Assembly (NCBI GenBank): GCA_947476285.1
Contig: CANJPU010000045.1
Location: 1 to 45,213 of the forward strand
Reading direction: 5' to 3'
Length of the DNA stretch: 45,213 nucleotides
From: Comamonadaceae bacterium
GTDB lineage: Bacteria; Pseudomonadota; Gammaproteobacteria; Burkholderiales; Burkholderiaceae_C
Shown here: piece by piece, positions 22,547 to 31,458 of the stretch
How positions within the stretch are numbered: position 1 is the first letter of the stretch
How the letters are laid out: each line of letters starts with the position of its first letter
Translations under genes and position numbers: made by a program
The notes under the pieces: model-generated
Database searches by the model: none
Told to the model about the DNA's origin: nothing
What the model saw: the letters and a program-made list of their open reading frames with translations, nothing else

Positions 22547-23764
22547 ATGAGCCATCCCTCCTCTGCCGCCAGCCCGCTGGCAGGCATCCGCGTTCTCGAT
22601 CTGACCAACGTCATGCTGGGGCCCTACGCGACCCAGATCCTGGGGGACTATGGGGCTGACGTGATCAAGATCGAGTCGCCTGGAGGCGACTCCACACGCA
22701 CCACGGGGCCTGCACTGGAGCGCGGCATGGCTGCCACTTTCATTGGCGCCAACCGCAGCAAGCGCGCCATCGTGCTCGACCTGAAACAGCCGGCCGCAAT
22801 TGACGCCCTGCTCGCACTGGCACAGACCGCAGACGTGCTCATCTACAACATGCGGGCATCCAAGATGCAAGCCCTGGGCCTGTCGCCCGACATGCTGCGC
22901 GAGCGCTTCAAGCGACTCATTGTGGTGGGCATTCATGGCTTTGCGCAGGAAGGCCCCTATGCGGGCCGACCGGCCTATGACGACATCATCCAGGGCATGT
23001 GTGGCTTGGCCGCACTCAGCGAGTTACAAGGCGGCGAGCCCGCCTATCTGCCCACTGTGGTGGCCGACAAGACTTGCGGACTCTTTGCTGCGCAAGCGGT
23101 TCTGATGGCCTTGGTGGGGCGTGCCCAGACGGGTCAGGGCTGCTTCGTGGAGGTTCCCATGCTGGAGTCGATGGTGGGCTTCACATTGGTCGAGCATCTA
23201 TTTGGCGGGCATTTCACGCCGGCACAAGGCCCGATGGGCTATTCGCGCGTGACTTCCAATTGGAGAAAGCCTTACAAGACCACCGATGGCTATGTCTGCG
23301 TGGTGCCGTACTCCGATGCGCACTGGCGCCGGTTTTTCAAGGAAGTGGGCCAGCCCGATCTGATGGACGATGCGCGCTTCACAGACCTCGCATCACGCAC
23401 TCGCAACATCGACGTGCTTTACGCAGAGCTGGCCAAGTGCATCGCCGCCCGATCCACCGCGCAGTGGCTTGCCACCTGCGACGCATTGGACATTCCGGCT
23501 GCGCCGATGCACCGGCTGTCCGACCTTCAGAATGATCCGCAGCTTGCGCAATCAGCGTTTATGCGCATGACCGACCCAGCAATGGGCGAGCTTGTGATGA
23601 CCAGCGCTCCCCTGCGCTTTGACCAGGCCATGGCCGCACCCACGCTGCCGCCACGCTTGGGGCAGCACACGGTCGAGGTTCTGCGAGAAGCCGGCCTGGG
23701 CGCAGACGCCATCTCGGCCCTGTTGGCCAGCGGTGCTGCGGCTCAGTCAAACACTCCGGTGTGA
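22547..23764 (+). CDS. CaiB/BaiF family CoA transferase
   Basis: A 405-residue class III CoA transferase. GIRVLDLTNVMLGPYATQIL is the N-terminal family signature, the catalytic aspartate is probably Asp174 in VVADKTCGL, and VGIHGFAQEGPYAGRPAYDDIIQ is the substrate-binding middle. It is less Frc-like than the transferase at 11864-13111 and more like general acyl-CoA transferases of aromatic and branched-acid catabolism. It lies 101 bases after the monooxygenase and 25 before the MaoC gene. It presumably charges an acid as a CoA thioester for hydration. The CoA donor is not evident. Confidence 0.9.
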   Translation: MSHPSSAASPLAGIRVLDLTNVMLGPYATQILGDYGADVIKIESPGGDSTRTTGPALERGMAATFIGANRSKRAIVLDLKQPAAIDALLALAQTADVLIYNMRASKMQALGLSPDMLRERFKRLIVVGIHGFAQEGPYAGRPAYDDIIQGMCGLAALSELQGGEPAYLPTVVADKTCGLFAAQAVLMALVGRAQTGQGCFVEVPMLESMVGFTLVEHLFGGHFTPAQGPMGYSRVTSNWRKPYKTTDGYVCVVPYSDAHWRRFFKEVGQPDLMDDARFTDLASRTRNIDVLYAELAKCIAARSTAQWLATCDALDIPAAPMHRLSDLQNDPQLAQSAFMRMTDPAMGELVMTSAPLRFDQAMAAPTLPPRLGQHTVEVLREAGLGADAISALLASGAAAQSNTPV

Positions 23765-23789
23765 CACACACGCATCACGGAGCATGCAA

Positions 23790-24263
23790 ATGAAACAACT
23801 GGGCCGATTGGATTTCTCGCTTTACTTCGAAGATCTCGAACCAGGCACCACCTGGGAAACCGAAGGCCGAACCATCTTCGAGGCAGATCTGTGCACATTC
23901 CTGGGGCTGGCCTGGTTCAATGAAAGACTCTTTGCCAACATGCATGACCGCTCGGGCTTCGGTATGAAGGGCCAACCTGTTCCCGGCGCGCTTGTCTACA
24001 TCGTGGCCGAGGGATTGACCATGCCCTCCATCAGCAAGAGCGGCCTGGCCTTCCTGCACACCGACATGGACATAAAGCAGAGCGTGAGCGTAGGCGACAC
24101 GGTTTACGTGAAGTGCGAGGTGATCGAATCGCGCCGAGCATCCGAGGGCGCGCGAGGCCTGGTGCGCACCCGCAATACCGTGCTCAACCAGCACGGCCAG
24201 ACAGTGCTGGTGTACCAGCCCTTGCGCCTGATCAAGATGAGAGATGAGCCTGCCGATTCTTGA
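23790..24263 (+). CDS. MaoC-like hotdog dehydratase/hydratase
   Basis: A 157-residue single hotdog-fold protein of the MaoC family, which hydrates enoyl-CoAs or dehydrates 3-hydroxyacyl-CoAs. The N-terminal YFEDLEPGTTWETEGRTI is the family opening, and VGDTVYVKCEVIESR is the conserved strand pair. The catalytic Asp-His helix usually found near the start is not obvious; FLGLAWFNERLFANMHD holds candidate Asn, His and Asp residues, so activity may differ from classical R-hydratases. The start at 23790 has GGAG seven bases upstream; an ATG six bases earlier is too close to it. It ends the plus-strand operon and converges with the acyltransferase gene. Confidence 0.82.
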   Translation: MKQLGRLDFSLYFEDLEPGTTWETEGRTIFEADLCTFLGLAWFNERLFANMHDRSGFGMKGQPVPGALVYIVAEGLTMPSISKSGLAFLHTDMDIKQSVSVGDTVYVKCEVIESRRASEGARGLVRTRNTVLNQHGQTVLVYQPLRLIKMRDEPADS

Positions 24264-24314
24264 TAGGCCCAGTTTTGCTCAACTGGCCTGGAGCTCGTGC
24301 AGCGCCTTCGCCGT

Positions 24315-25493
24315 TCACCCTGAAAGAGTCATGCGGCGCTGGCCGTTTAGAAGTCGCCCAACCCAGGTGTATCGCACCAAGCCGTGGTAGCTGGCGAGCA
24401 AGACGGCCATCGTGATCGACAACACCAAGCCAAACTTGAGCCATGCGTTGGCCGGCCAGCTCCAGACCGCGATCTGCAGCACCATCACCAGCGGCACGTG
24501 GCACAGGTAGCACCAGTACGATGCGTCCGCCAGATAGCGCACCCACTCCCGGCGCTGCGCGGCGACCCTCAGGAACAAACCGGTCATTGCGAAAGTCATG
24601 AACCACGCATAAAGAGATGCGGCCACCAGCGCAACGAGTTTGAGCGCGGTGAAGCTGGGGTCGTTGCGGTTGATGCGTACACCGAGGCAAGCACCCAGGA
24701 TCAAGAAGGATATGAGTGCAAGCACGAAGTACGGCGCGAGCCCGCGGCGCAACACATCGAGTAAATGTCGTTGGCCTTGAAGCCACCATCCCACGGCAAA
24801 GAATAATCCGTAGTACCCAAGCGCCCGCGCGGCAGGCAACAGGCGCATGCCTGGCTGATCGACCTCGCCCAGCATCGGCCCGCCCCAGAGCAAGGCCACG
24901 GTGGGCACTGCCAGCAGCAATGGCTTCAGGCTTTGCCGCATCAGCCAATCGAATGCACTCTCCATGCGGTGGAGGTACACCGTTCCATCGACATACTTTG
25001 CGCACCACGCAAGCGCGGTAGACGCAAGATACAAAAGCAGCAGCACTTCAAGAAACCACAGGTGCGCGGTTGGATACCGCAGGATCGACACGTTGCTCAT
25101 TTGCCGGCGCATGAAGCTCGACCCGGTGATTGAATCGGCCCACCACCAGATCACCAGGATCAGGGGCACGATGGTGAGCATGCCCACCAGGAAGGGGACG
25201 CCAATCCGCGTGAAGCGCTGCCGCAAGAACTGCCGCGTACCCAGAGCCTGCCAAAGAAGATGACCGAAGAACCCTGCGAGAAAGAAGAAAAGCTGCATCC
25301 GAAAGCCATGAATGGCACCGACCAGCATCAACATGCCCAGGCTCTGATTGCTGTCATGCACCGGCCAGGGAATTGGTGCCGCAATGAAGGGCACTGCGCT
25401 GTGCAGCACGATGCCCAGCAACATGGCCACCGCCCGCAAACCATCGAGCGCGTGCAGACGCGCGCTTGAGGCGCAAGGGCTTGGCATCACCAT
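24315..25493 (-). CDS. Membrane acyltransferase family 3 protein (OafA/OpgC type)
   Basis: A 392-residue integral membrane protein with roughly ten hydrophobic segments. RLHALDGLRAVAMLLGIVLH is the family-3 acyltransferase signature with its essential His. IHGFRMQLFFFLAGFF and RQRFTRIGVPFL are the next conserved helices, as in OpgC/MdoC glucan-modifying proteins. Such proteins transfer acyl groups to sugars at the inner membrane. It stands alone on the minus strand, between the MaoC and TauD genes of the catabolic region, and has no obvious functional link to them. The start region has no strong ribosome-binding site, and an ATG two codons in (25487) is possible. Confidence 0.88.
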   Translation of the reverse strand: MVMPSPCASSARLHALDGLRAVAMLLGIVLHSAVPFIAAPIPWPVHDSNQSLGMLMLVGAIHGFRMQLFFFLAGFFGHLLWQALGTRQFLRQRFTRIGVPFLVGMLTIVPLILVIWWWADSITGSSFMRRQMSNVSILRYPTAHLWFLEVLLLLYLASTALAWCAKYVDGTVYLHRMESAFDWLMRQSLKPLLLAVPTVALLWGGPMLGEVDQPGMRLLPAARALGYYGLFFAVGWWLQGQRHLLDVLRRGLAPYFVLALISFLILGACLGVRINRNDPSFTALKLVALVAASLYAWFMTFAMTGLFLRVAAQRREWVRYLADASYWCYLCHVPLVMVLQIAVWSWPANAWLKFGLVLSITMAVLLASYHGLVRYTWVGRLLNGQRRMTLSG

Positions 25494-25701
25494 CGCCGGA
25501 TGCTAGCGTAGGCCGCGTCAACTCGCAAACGGCTCTGCCTGCCGCCTGACTCGGCTTCAACACAGTCAGTGCAAGCCGACATCAGTGCAAGCCCACCCTT
25601 GCCCCCGCAAGGCATATACGCTATACATGCGTCTGCCATTGAGTTGCGCGGCCGACCCCAGCCGGGCGGCCTTTCGAGAATAAGCACAGGAGCAATCACC
25701 C

Positions 25702-26589
25702 ATGGTGGAAGTCATCAGGCTAGGCGGTCCGTTGGGCGCTGAGGTTCGCGGCATCGATCCTGCGCAAGCCCTCAGCGCAGCAGACCTGGCGAAGATCGAG
25801 GAAGCCTTTCTGGAGAACCTGGTGCTCGTGTTTCGCGGCGCACCGATGTCGGCGCGACAGCTCTCCAACTTCAGTCAGAACTTCGGCGAACTGCAGCCGC
25901 ACATTGCCAAGCGTTATCAGCATCCCGAAGTGCCAGAGGTGGTGATCAACACCAACCAGGACGCCCAGGGCAATTACGACAAGCTCGGTGCGGAGCGCGG
26001 CGTGGGCTGGCACTCCGATCTGCCCTACGACCAAGTGCCAGCGCGTGCCACGCTGCTGCATGCGGTGAAGGTACCCAGCCACGGCGGCAACACGGCTTTC
26101 GCCAACATGTACATGGCTTACGAGACCATGCCGGCTGCGCTGAAAAACAAGATTGAAGGGCGGTATGCGCTGTTTTGCCTTGGCGGTCGCAATCGCCTGA
26201 CCCAAGGTATTTTGGAAGACCCAACCAAAGTGCCGCACGCCATCCATCCCGTGATCCGCGTGCATCCGGAAACGGGGCGCAAGTCAGTTTACGTGAACCC
26301 TTATCACACCCATTCCATCATTGGCATGCCGCGTGCGCAGAGCGATGAACTGCTGGACGAGGTGTATGCCTGGTGCGGGCGGCCTCAGTTCCAGTGGGAG
26401 CAGGAATGGCGCGTGGCCGACACCATCATCTGGGAGAACCGGTCTGCATGGCACACCGGTAAGATGGATTACCCCCAGCATGAACCGCGGCTGTTCTTGC
26501 GCACCACCGTGCGAGGCACGCCCACCATGCCGCCAGAGCAATTGAAAGAGCTTTTCGCGAGCGTCTCGATGGCCGCCAGCGCCATCTGA
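25702..26589 (+). CDS. TauD/TfdA-family Fe(II)/2-oxoglutarate dioxygenase
   Basis: A 295-residue dioxygenase. Iron ligands His104-x-Asp106 (VGWHSDLPYD) and His251 (WENRSAWHTGK) are in place, and the 2-oxoglutarate arginine is Arg263 or Arg267. GLGAEVRGIDP-like GPLGAEVRGIDPAQAL is the TauD-type N-terminus. AGGAG lies about nine bases before the ATG. It is distinct from both dioxygenases of the first operon in its middle section (LGGRNRLTQGI). It starts a plus-strand operon with a hydratase and a Bug receptor, 6 bases before the hydratase. Hydroxylation of a carboxylic acid is likely; the substrate is unknown. Confidence 0.9.
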   Translation: MVEVIRLGGPLGAEVRGIDPAQALSAADLAKIEEAFLENLVLVFRGAPMSARQLSNFSQNFGELQPHIAKRYQHPEVPEVVINTNQDAQGNYDKLGAERGVGWHSDLPYDQVPARATLLHAVKVPSHGGNTAFANMYMAYETMPAALKNKIEGRYALFCLGGRNRLTQGILEDPTKVPHAIHPVIRVHPETGRKSVYVNPYHTHSIIGMPRAQSDELLDEVYAWCGRPQFQWEQEWRVADTIIWENRSAWHTGKMDYPQHEPRLFLRTTVRGTPTMPPEQLKELFASVSMAASAI

Positions 26590-26595
26590 TCCCGA

Positions 26596-27378
26596 ATGCT
26601 CGATATGCAAACCACACGAATAGAAGAACTCGCCCGCCTGCTGGTGGACGCCCGCCTGCACAGGCGCAAGTTGGACTCAGTACCTGCCGGGCTTGGGCCC
26701 CAATCCGCTGCTGAGGGATTGGCGGTGCAAGCCGAGGTCACGCGCCTTCTCGGGCACGAGATCGCCGCCTGGAAGGCGGGTACGCCGCTTGTTGGCGAAC
26801 CCACGCGTGCTCCGGTCGGGCGGCCCCTGGTGTTTCAAAGCGGTGCGCAGCTGGCCCCTGCTGATTACCCCATGCTCATCATCGAGGCCGAGATCGGCTT
26901 TGAACTCGCAAGAGACCTTCCCGCGCGCGAGCAGCCCTACACCCGCGCCGAAGTCGCAAGCGCGGTCGGTCAAGCCCGCGCCGCCATTGAAGTGGCCGAC
27001 TCACGCCTTGCCAATTTCCACAGCGCACCCGCCTGGGATCGAGTGGCCGACAACATGGGCAACGGCGCCATCGTGCTGGGCACTGGCCGCAGTGACTGGC
27101 AGACACTTGATTTTTCACAGATGGCGGTGGCTCTTGATATCGGCGCGGAAACCGCTGTCGCGCGCGTTGGCTCTCACCCGAGCCGTGATCCTCTGGCGCC
27201 GCTGGTCTGGCTGGCGCAAGAGTTGCAGCACACCATTGGGCTGCGGGCCGGACAGAACGTCATCACCGGCTCCTGGACGGGCATGACCACCGCACGCGCA
27301 GGCGACACCGTGCGCGTTCGCTTCGATGGCCTGGGCCAAGTGAGCGTGCAATTTTCATCGGCAGCCATAGGAGCGTGA
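26596..27378 (+). CDS. 2-keto-4-pentenoate hydratase family protein (MhpD-like)
   Basis: A 260-residue protein of the fumarylacetoacetate hydrolase-like fold, in the MhpD/4-oxalocrotonate decarboxylase branch. LIIEAEIGFELARDLP carries the conserved acidic metal-binding residues (the E-x-E pair), and IEVADSRL with the later NGAIVLG and GQNVITGSWTG are typical of the branch. These enzymes hydrate 2-hydroxypenta-2,4-dienoates or decarboxylate 2-oxo-enedioates, usually with Mg2+, in meta-cleavage pathways. No ring-cleavage gene is nearby, so another 2-oxo-enoate may be the substrate. The start could be the first ATG or the one at 26605. It overlaps the leader of the following receptor gene. Confidence 0.85.
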   Translation: MLDMQTTRIEELARLLVDARLHRRKLDSVPAGLGPQSAAEGLAVQAEVTRLLGHEIAAWKAGTPLVGEPTRAPVGRPLVFQSGAQLAPADYPMLIIEAEIGFELARDLPAREQPYTRAEVASAVGQARAAIEVADSRLANFHSAPAWDRVADNMGNGAIVLGTGRSDWQTLDFSQMAVALDIGAETAVARVGSHPSRDPLAPLVWLAQELQHTIGLRAGQNVITGSWTGMTTARAGDTVRVRFDGLGQVSVQFSSAAIGA

Positions 27379-27380
27379 AT

Positions 27381-28385
27381 ATGCCAGTTTGCTTTAACAC
27401 TCTGGGGCGCGCGCCCTTGTCTCGCACATGGGCCCTGGCTGCGGGCGTAATGGCGGCGGTCTTGTTCGCCCACAAGACAGCCAGCGCGGCTGACTATCCC
27501 GCACAAGCGGTGAGCATTATTGTTCCGCAGGCGGCGGGCGGCGTGAACGACATCGTCGCCCGGCAAATGGCGGTGAGTCTCGGCGAAAGCCTCGCCGGCA
27601 ATTTCATCGTGGTGAACAAGCCAGGTGCGGGCGGCAACATTGGCACCGAGTTCGCAGCCAGATCCAAACCCGACGGCCACACCCTGTTGCTCACGATCAC
27701 GCCGCATGTGATCAACCCGTTTCTCTACAAGAGCGTGGGCTACGACCCAGTGAAAGATTTCGAGCCGATCGCACTGCTGGCTGTCCTGCCATCGGTGCTG
27801 GTCGCACACCCTGCATTCCCCGCGAACAACATCGCCGAGCTGATCGCGCTGGCCAAGAGACAGCCGGGCAAGATCGCCTATGGCACGGGTGGCAACGGCT
27901 CCTTGCCTCACATCGCCGGCGAAAAGCTCAAGATGGATGCCGCCATCAGTCTGATTCATGTGCCTTACCGGGGCATCGCGCCCGCCATTGTGGACACCAT
28001 GGCGGGCACCATCCCACTGGCGTTCGGATCGGTGTCTTCCGTCATCGGGCATTTGAACAGCGGCAAACTGAAGGCGCTGGGTGTCACGGGCGCCACGCGG
28101 TCTGCGGCCATTCCCAATGTGCCCACATTCAGTGAGTCGCTGCCGGGTTACTCAATGGATTTGTGGGTAGGCTTGTTTGCCATCGCCGGCACGCCGCAGC
28201 CGGTGGTCGAGAGCCTGCAAAAGGCGGCGAGCAAGGCATTGGACTCAGCCGAAATCAAGAAACAGTTTCTGGCCGTGGGCGCCGAGCCACAGCAAGGCAC
28301 GGCGGCTTCGTTCGCGGCAAAGGTCAAGAGCGATCTGCAGCTGTATCAGCAGGTTGTGCAGCGCTCTGGGGCCACGGTGGATTGA
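27381..28385 (+). CDS. Bug/TctC-family periplasmic solute-binding protein
   Basis: A 334-residue receptor. The signal peptide runs from MPVCFNTLGRAPLSR to cleavage near TASAAD (about residue 35). IIVPQAAGGVNDIVARQMA, VNKPGAGGNIG and VGYDPVKDFEPI are the family landmarks. Its Q in VPQAAGG and Asn in GVND differ from the other seven receptors of the window. The ATG at 27381 has GGAG exactly seven bases upstream; a GTG at 27375 overlapping the hydratase stop is less well placed. It is the third gene of the TauD-hydratase-Bug operon. Confidence 0.9.
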   Translation: MPVCFNTLGRAPLSRTWALAAGVMAAVLFAHKTASAADYPAQAVSIIVPQAAGGVNDIVARQMAVSLGESLAGNFIVVNKPGAGGNIGTEFAARSKPDGHTLLLTITPHVINPFLYKSVGYDPVKDFEPIALLAVLPSVLVAHPAFPANNIAELIALAKRQPGKIAYGTGGNGSLPHIAGEKLKMDAAISLIHVPYRGIAPAIVDTMAGTIPLAFGSVSSVIGHLNSGKLKALGVTGATRSAAIPNVPTFSESLPGYSMDLWVGLFAIAGTPQPVVESLQKAASKALDSAEIKKQFLAVGAEPQQGTAASFAAKVKSDLQLYQQVVQRSGATVD

Positions 28386-28426
28386 GGCGCTTCAAAACCG
28401 GTAAAGGCGAGCAGGGTTGTCCACCC

Positions 28427-28530
28427 GCCGCCAGGTGGATATCGGCGGACGTCTGCGCGAGCAGTTCGAGTTCGGGGGCAGCAAGCGTCGAGAACAATGA
28501 AACAGCCCGCATGTCGTCGATCGTCAGCAT
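28427..28530 (-). pseudogene. N-terminal remnant of a cNMP-binding-domain protein
   Basis: The minus strand from ATG 28530 reads MLTIDDMRAVSLFSTL, then AAPELELLAQTSADIHLAAGG. This matches the start of cyclic-nucleotide-binding domains (LF-x-x-L-x-x-x-E-L-x-x-L-A). After about 37 residues the family similarity stops at a shift in reading frame, and the rest of the domain is missing. It probably is what is left of a Crp-domain protein, perhaps one fused to thioredoxin reductase as in relatives. It lies in the gap of about 200 bases between two convergent catabolic units. Confidence 0.45.
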
Positions 28531-28590
28531 GGTGTGGCCGCCTCACTTGTATTGCCTGACCGGACAAAAATAATTGCCGCCGGGCGCGGA

Positions 28591-30156
28591 TCACAAACCC
28601 TGCTTCAACCGCGCCTCAAGCTCAAGGCGTTTGAGTTTGCCTGTGTCGGTGCGCGGAATGTCGGCGGCGGCGATGAAGTGCACTTCCTTGGGTAGCTTGT
28701 AGTTGGCAAGCTTTCCGCGCAGCAGCGCAATTACATCGGCTTCGTTCAACTGCGGATCGCCGCGCACCACGAAGGCGGCTGGCACCTCACCCCAATGGGC
28801 GTCGAGCTTGCGCACCACCGCTGCATCAACGATGCGAGGGCTTTGCAGCAACAGCCGTTCGATCTCGGCCGGGTAGATGTTCTCGCCGCCTGATTTGATC
28901 AGGTACTTGCGCCGGTCGACGAAGTCCAGGGTGCCGTCTGCGTTGCGCACCATGACGTCGCCCATGTGAAACCAGCCGCCACGAAATTCGTGCTCATTGA
29001 CTTGCGGTGAATTCCAGTAGCCCGAAAAAAGCGAAGGCCCGCGGATCAGAACCTCGCCGGGCGTGCCATCGGGCACATCGCGGTCTTCATCATCGACCAG
29101 CCTGATCTGGCAATAGGAACTCTGTGTCTTGGAGAAGCGCGTGGGCGCCTGGCCGATGGGGATGAGTTGCCTGCTGGCGGGTGGGTTGCCGGTCTCGGTG
29201 GATCCGAAGGTGTTGCGAAACGGCGCGTTCAAGAGCGTCGTGATCTCGGCGATTTGATGCGGTGGCACCAGGTCGGCCATGGAGCCGCAGGTCTTGATGC
29301 CTTTGGGCCGCAGCCCGGTGCGGTGCAGCTCTTGGATCACCGGGCCAATCGATGCGGGCACCAGCGTGACATTGCCAAGCAACTCACGCGACATGAGCTC
29401 GACCAGTACGCTGGGCTGGAACCCATCGACGACGAACACCGTGTCGCCGTGCATCAGACAACCCAGAGTGGGATCGGTGCCGCCCATGTGATACAGCGGC
29501 GACCAGCAGATGGAGCCGTAGCCGGGATAGAGCTGACCATCGACGGTACCGATCATGGCTCTTGCCATCATGGCGCGGTGGCTGATGACCGCGCCCTTTG
29601 GCAAGCCTGTGGTTCCGCTGGTGTAGAGAATCAGCAACCCATCTTCAGGTCGCGATGGGCTTTCGCTCGGGCCGGGGCTTGCATTGCGCAACAAGGTTTC
29701 GTAGTCATCTTCAAATGAAATGACTTCAGGGCCGCCACCGTCGGAGGGGCCCAGCAGCGCTGCGTGGCGTTTGGATACAAGGATCACGCGGGGCGCAACC
29801 AAGCCCATGCAATGCGCAAGCTCAGCGGCTGACAGGCGCCAGTTCTGGCAAGCGACGATGGCGCCAATGTGCGCTGCGGCAAGCAGAACCTCAACGTATT
29901 CGAAGCGGTTTTCCGAGAGCACCGCGATGCGATCGCCGTGTTGCACACCGCTGTGGCGCAAGGCATTGCACAGGCGATCGACGCGCAGCTTTAACTCACC
30001 GTAGGAGATGCGGCGCTGATCTTGCACCAGGGCAATGCGCGCCGGGTGCGCCAGCACGCGCTCTCTGAAGGCTGCATCTACCGTCAGGGCGGCAGCGGCC
30101 AACGTCAAGGGCGTGCCTGCGCTAGCCTGCGTTGAATTCAATGGCTTGATAGACAC
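28591..30156 (-). CDS. AMP-dependent acyl-CoA synthetase
   Basis: A 521-residue ANL-superfamily ligase that activates a carboxylic acid via an acyl-adenylate to its CoA thioester. The P-loop-like A3 motif YTSGTTGLPKG lies at 178-188, a Tyr/Phe-rich NTFGSTETG is the A5 region, and GGWFHMGDV with DRRKYLIKSGGENIYPAEIE is the hinge. The C-terminal catalytic lysine is in RTDTGKLKR near residue 508. It resembles medium-chain or aromatic acyl-CoA ligases. It is downstream of and co-oriented with a Bug receptor (14 bases), a receptor/ligase pair suggesting uptake and activation of one acid. The acid is unknown. Confidence 0.9.
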   Translation of the reverse strand: MSIKPLNSTQASAGTPLTLAAAALTVDAAFRERVLAHPARIALVQDQRRISYGELKLRVDRLCNALRHSGVQHGDRIAVLSENRFEYVEVLLAAAHIGAIVACQNWRLSAAELAHCMGLVAPRVILVSKRHAALLGPSDGGGPEVISFEDDYETLLRNASPGPSESPSRPEDGLLILYTSGTTGLPKGAVISHRAMMARAMIGTVDGQLYPGYGSICWSPLYHMGGTDPTLGCLMHGDTVFVVDGFQPSVLVELMSRELLGNVTLVPASIGPVIQELHRTGLRPKGIKTCGSMADLVPPHQIAEITTLLNAPFRNTFGSTETGNPPASRQLIPIGQAPTRFSKTQSSYCQIRLVDDEDRDVPDGTPGEVLIRGPSLFSGYWNSPQVNEHEFRGGWFHMGDVMVRNADGTLDFVDRRKYLIKSGGENIYPAEIERLLLQSPRIVDAAVVRKLDAHWGEVPAAFVVRGDPQLNEADVIALLRGKLANYKLPKEVHFIAAADIPRTDTGKLKRLELEARLKQGL

Positions 30157-30170
30157 AGGTCTTGCTCAGC

Positions 30171-31202
30171 TTATTTGGCCGTCACCAGACCCAGGCTCTT
30201 GATGAGCGCGCTGAAGCTCTGGTTGTCCTGGCGCACCATGCGCTCCAGATCGGCAGCCGAGCCAACCGACACGGCACCACCTGAGATGGCGAGCCTGGCA
30301 CGAACGCCGGTGGTGTTGGCCGATGCCATGATGGCTTTTTCAAGGCGCGCCACCACGGGCGCTGGTGTGCCTGCCGGTGCGAACACGCCATACCAAAGGG
30401 CCAGCTTGAGATCACGCCTTCCGGTGATCTCGGCGAAGGTTGGCACGTCGGGGAAAGCAGCAAGGCGCTGCTGCGAGCCGACCGCGATGGCGCGCAGCTT
30501 GCCCGCATCGATCAGGCCCTGCGTGGGCGGCAAGTTGGCAATGAAGAAGTCAACCTTGCCGGTGGCTGTGTCGATAACAGCCTGGCCCACTGCCGTGTAA
30601 GAGATGTCTTGTGCGTCGAACTTGAGTTCGCGCTTGAGCATTTCCGAATACACATGAGAAGACGAGCCCTTGCCCGAGGTCGCGTAGTTGACCTTGCCGG
30701 CGTTTGCTCTGGAGTAGGCCATCATTTCACGCCAGGTTTTGAATGGCGCGGACGTGGACGCCACCGCGACGAGGGGAATCTCACCGACTCGCGCGACCGG
30801 AATGAAATCCTTGACGGCGTCGTAGGTGGGCGGAGAAATCATGTGCACGGCCATCGCCATGAGGCTGGTGCCCAGCAACAAGGTGTAGCCATCGGGCTGG
30901 GCCCGCGCGGCCGCTGTGTGCCCTATGTTTCCGCCGGCGCCGGTGATGGTCTCCACCACCACTGGCACACCGATCTGCCTGGTGAGCTCATCTGCAATGG
31001 CCCGCGCCACGGTGTCGGACGCTGACCCTGCCGCATAGGCGTTGATGAGGCGAATGGGCCGATTAGGGTAGGCGGACTGCGCGGCAGCGGGATCGACCGC
31101 GCCAATCACCAGGAAGGCAAGGAAGGTCGACAGGAGAACCCGCTGCAGTGCGGCCATCCATGCGCCAGCACCGGTCGATGCTTGAATGTTGAGGTTTCTC
31201 AT
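30171..31202 (-). CDS. Bug/TctC-family periplasmic solute-binding protein
   Basis: A 343-residue receptor starting MRNLNIQASTGAGAW, with a hydrophobic segment LLSTFLAFLVIGAV and cleavage near AAAQSAYP. The ligand loop reads INAYAAGSASDTVARAIA, where INAY replaces the usual IVPF, and VVETITGAGGNIG replaces ENRPGAGG. These are clear departures at the ligand-contact loops. A frame start 24 codons upstream was rejected because it precedes the signal peptide with unrelated residues. It is the first gene of a two-gene unit with the CoA ligase and is divergent from the small gene at 31459. Confidence 0.88.
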   Translation of the reverse strand: MRNLNIQASTGAGAWMAALQRVLLSTFLAFLVIGAVDPAAAQSAYPNRPIRLINAYAAGSASDTVARAIADELTRQIGVPVVVETITGAGGNIGHTAAARAQPDGYTLLLGTSLMAMAVHMISPPTYDAVKDFIPVARVGEIPLVAVASTSAPFKTWREMMAYSRANAGKVNYATSGKGSSSHVYSEMLKRELKFDAQDISYTAVGQAVIDTATGKVDFFIANLPPTQGLIDAGKLRAIAVGSQQRLAAFPDVPTFAEITGRRDLKLALWYGVFAPAGTPAPVVARLEKAIMASANTTGVRARLAISGGAVSVGSAADLERMVRQDNQSFSALIKSLGLVTAK

Positions 31203-31458
31203 GGTGCGCTTGCCTATAAGTTGTAATGATCGAACTGGCGCAGCCCATCGTGATTGGCTCTTGACGATTGGCATGCCAGGGCCATTATGTCAAACTGGAA
31301 TGTGCTTCTACTCGTGAGTATGGGCGAGCTCGACTGCACAGTTATCATTCTCACGTGCCCACACACCACGACGACAACCCTAGCCTGTACTTGTCCCACT
31401 TACCTGCGGCTTTGGCGGACTCCGCCCCTGTTCTGCGACACATTTTCTGAGGTGCCCA

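Noticed and set aside
24266..24288. Hairpin (GGCCCAGTT / AACTGGCC) between convergent MaoC and acyltransferase genes
   Set aside because: The stem has a bulge and no T-run follows on either strand, so I do not call it a terminator.
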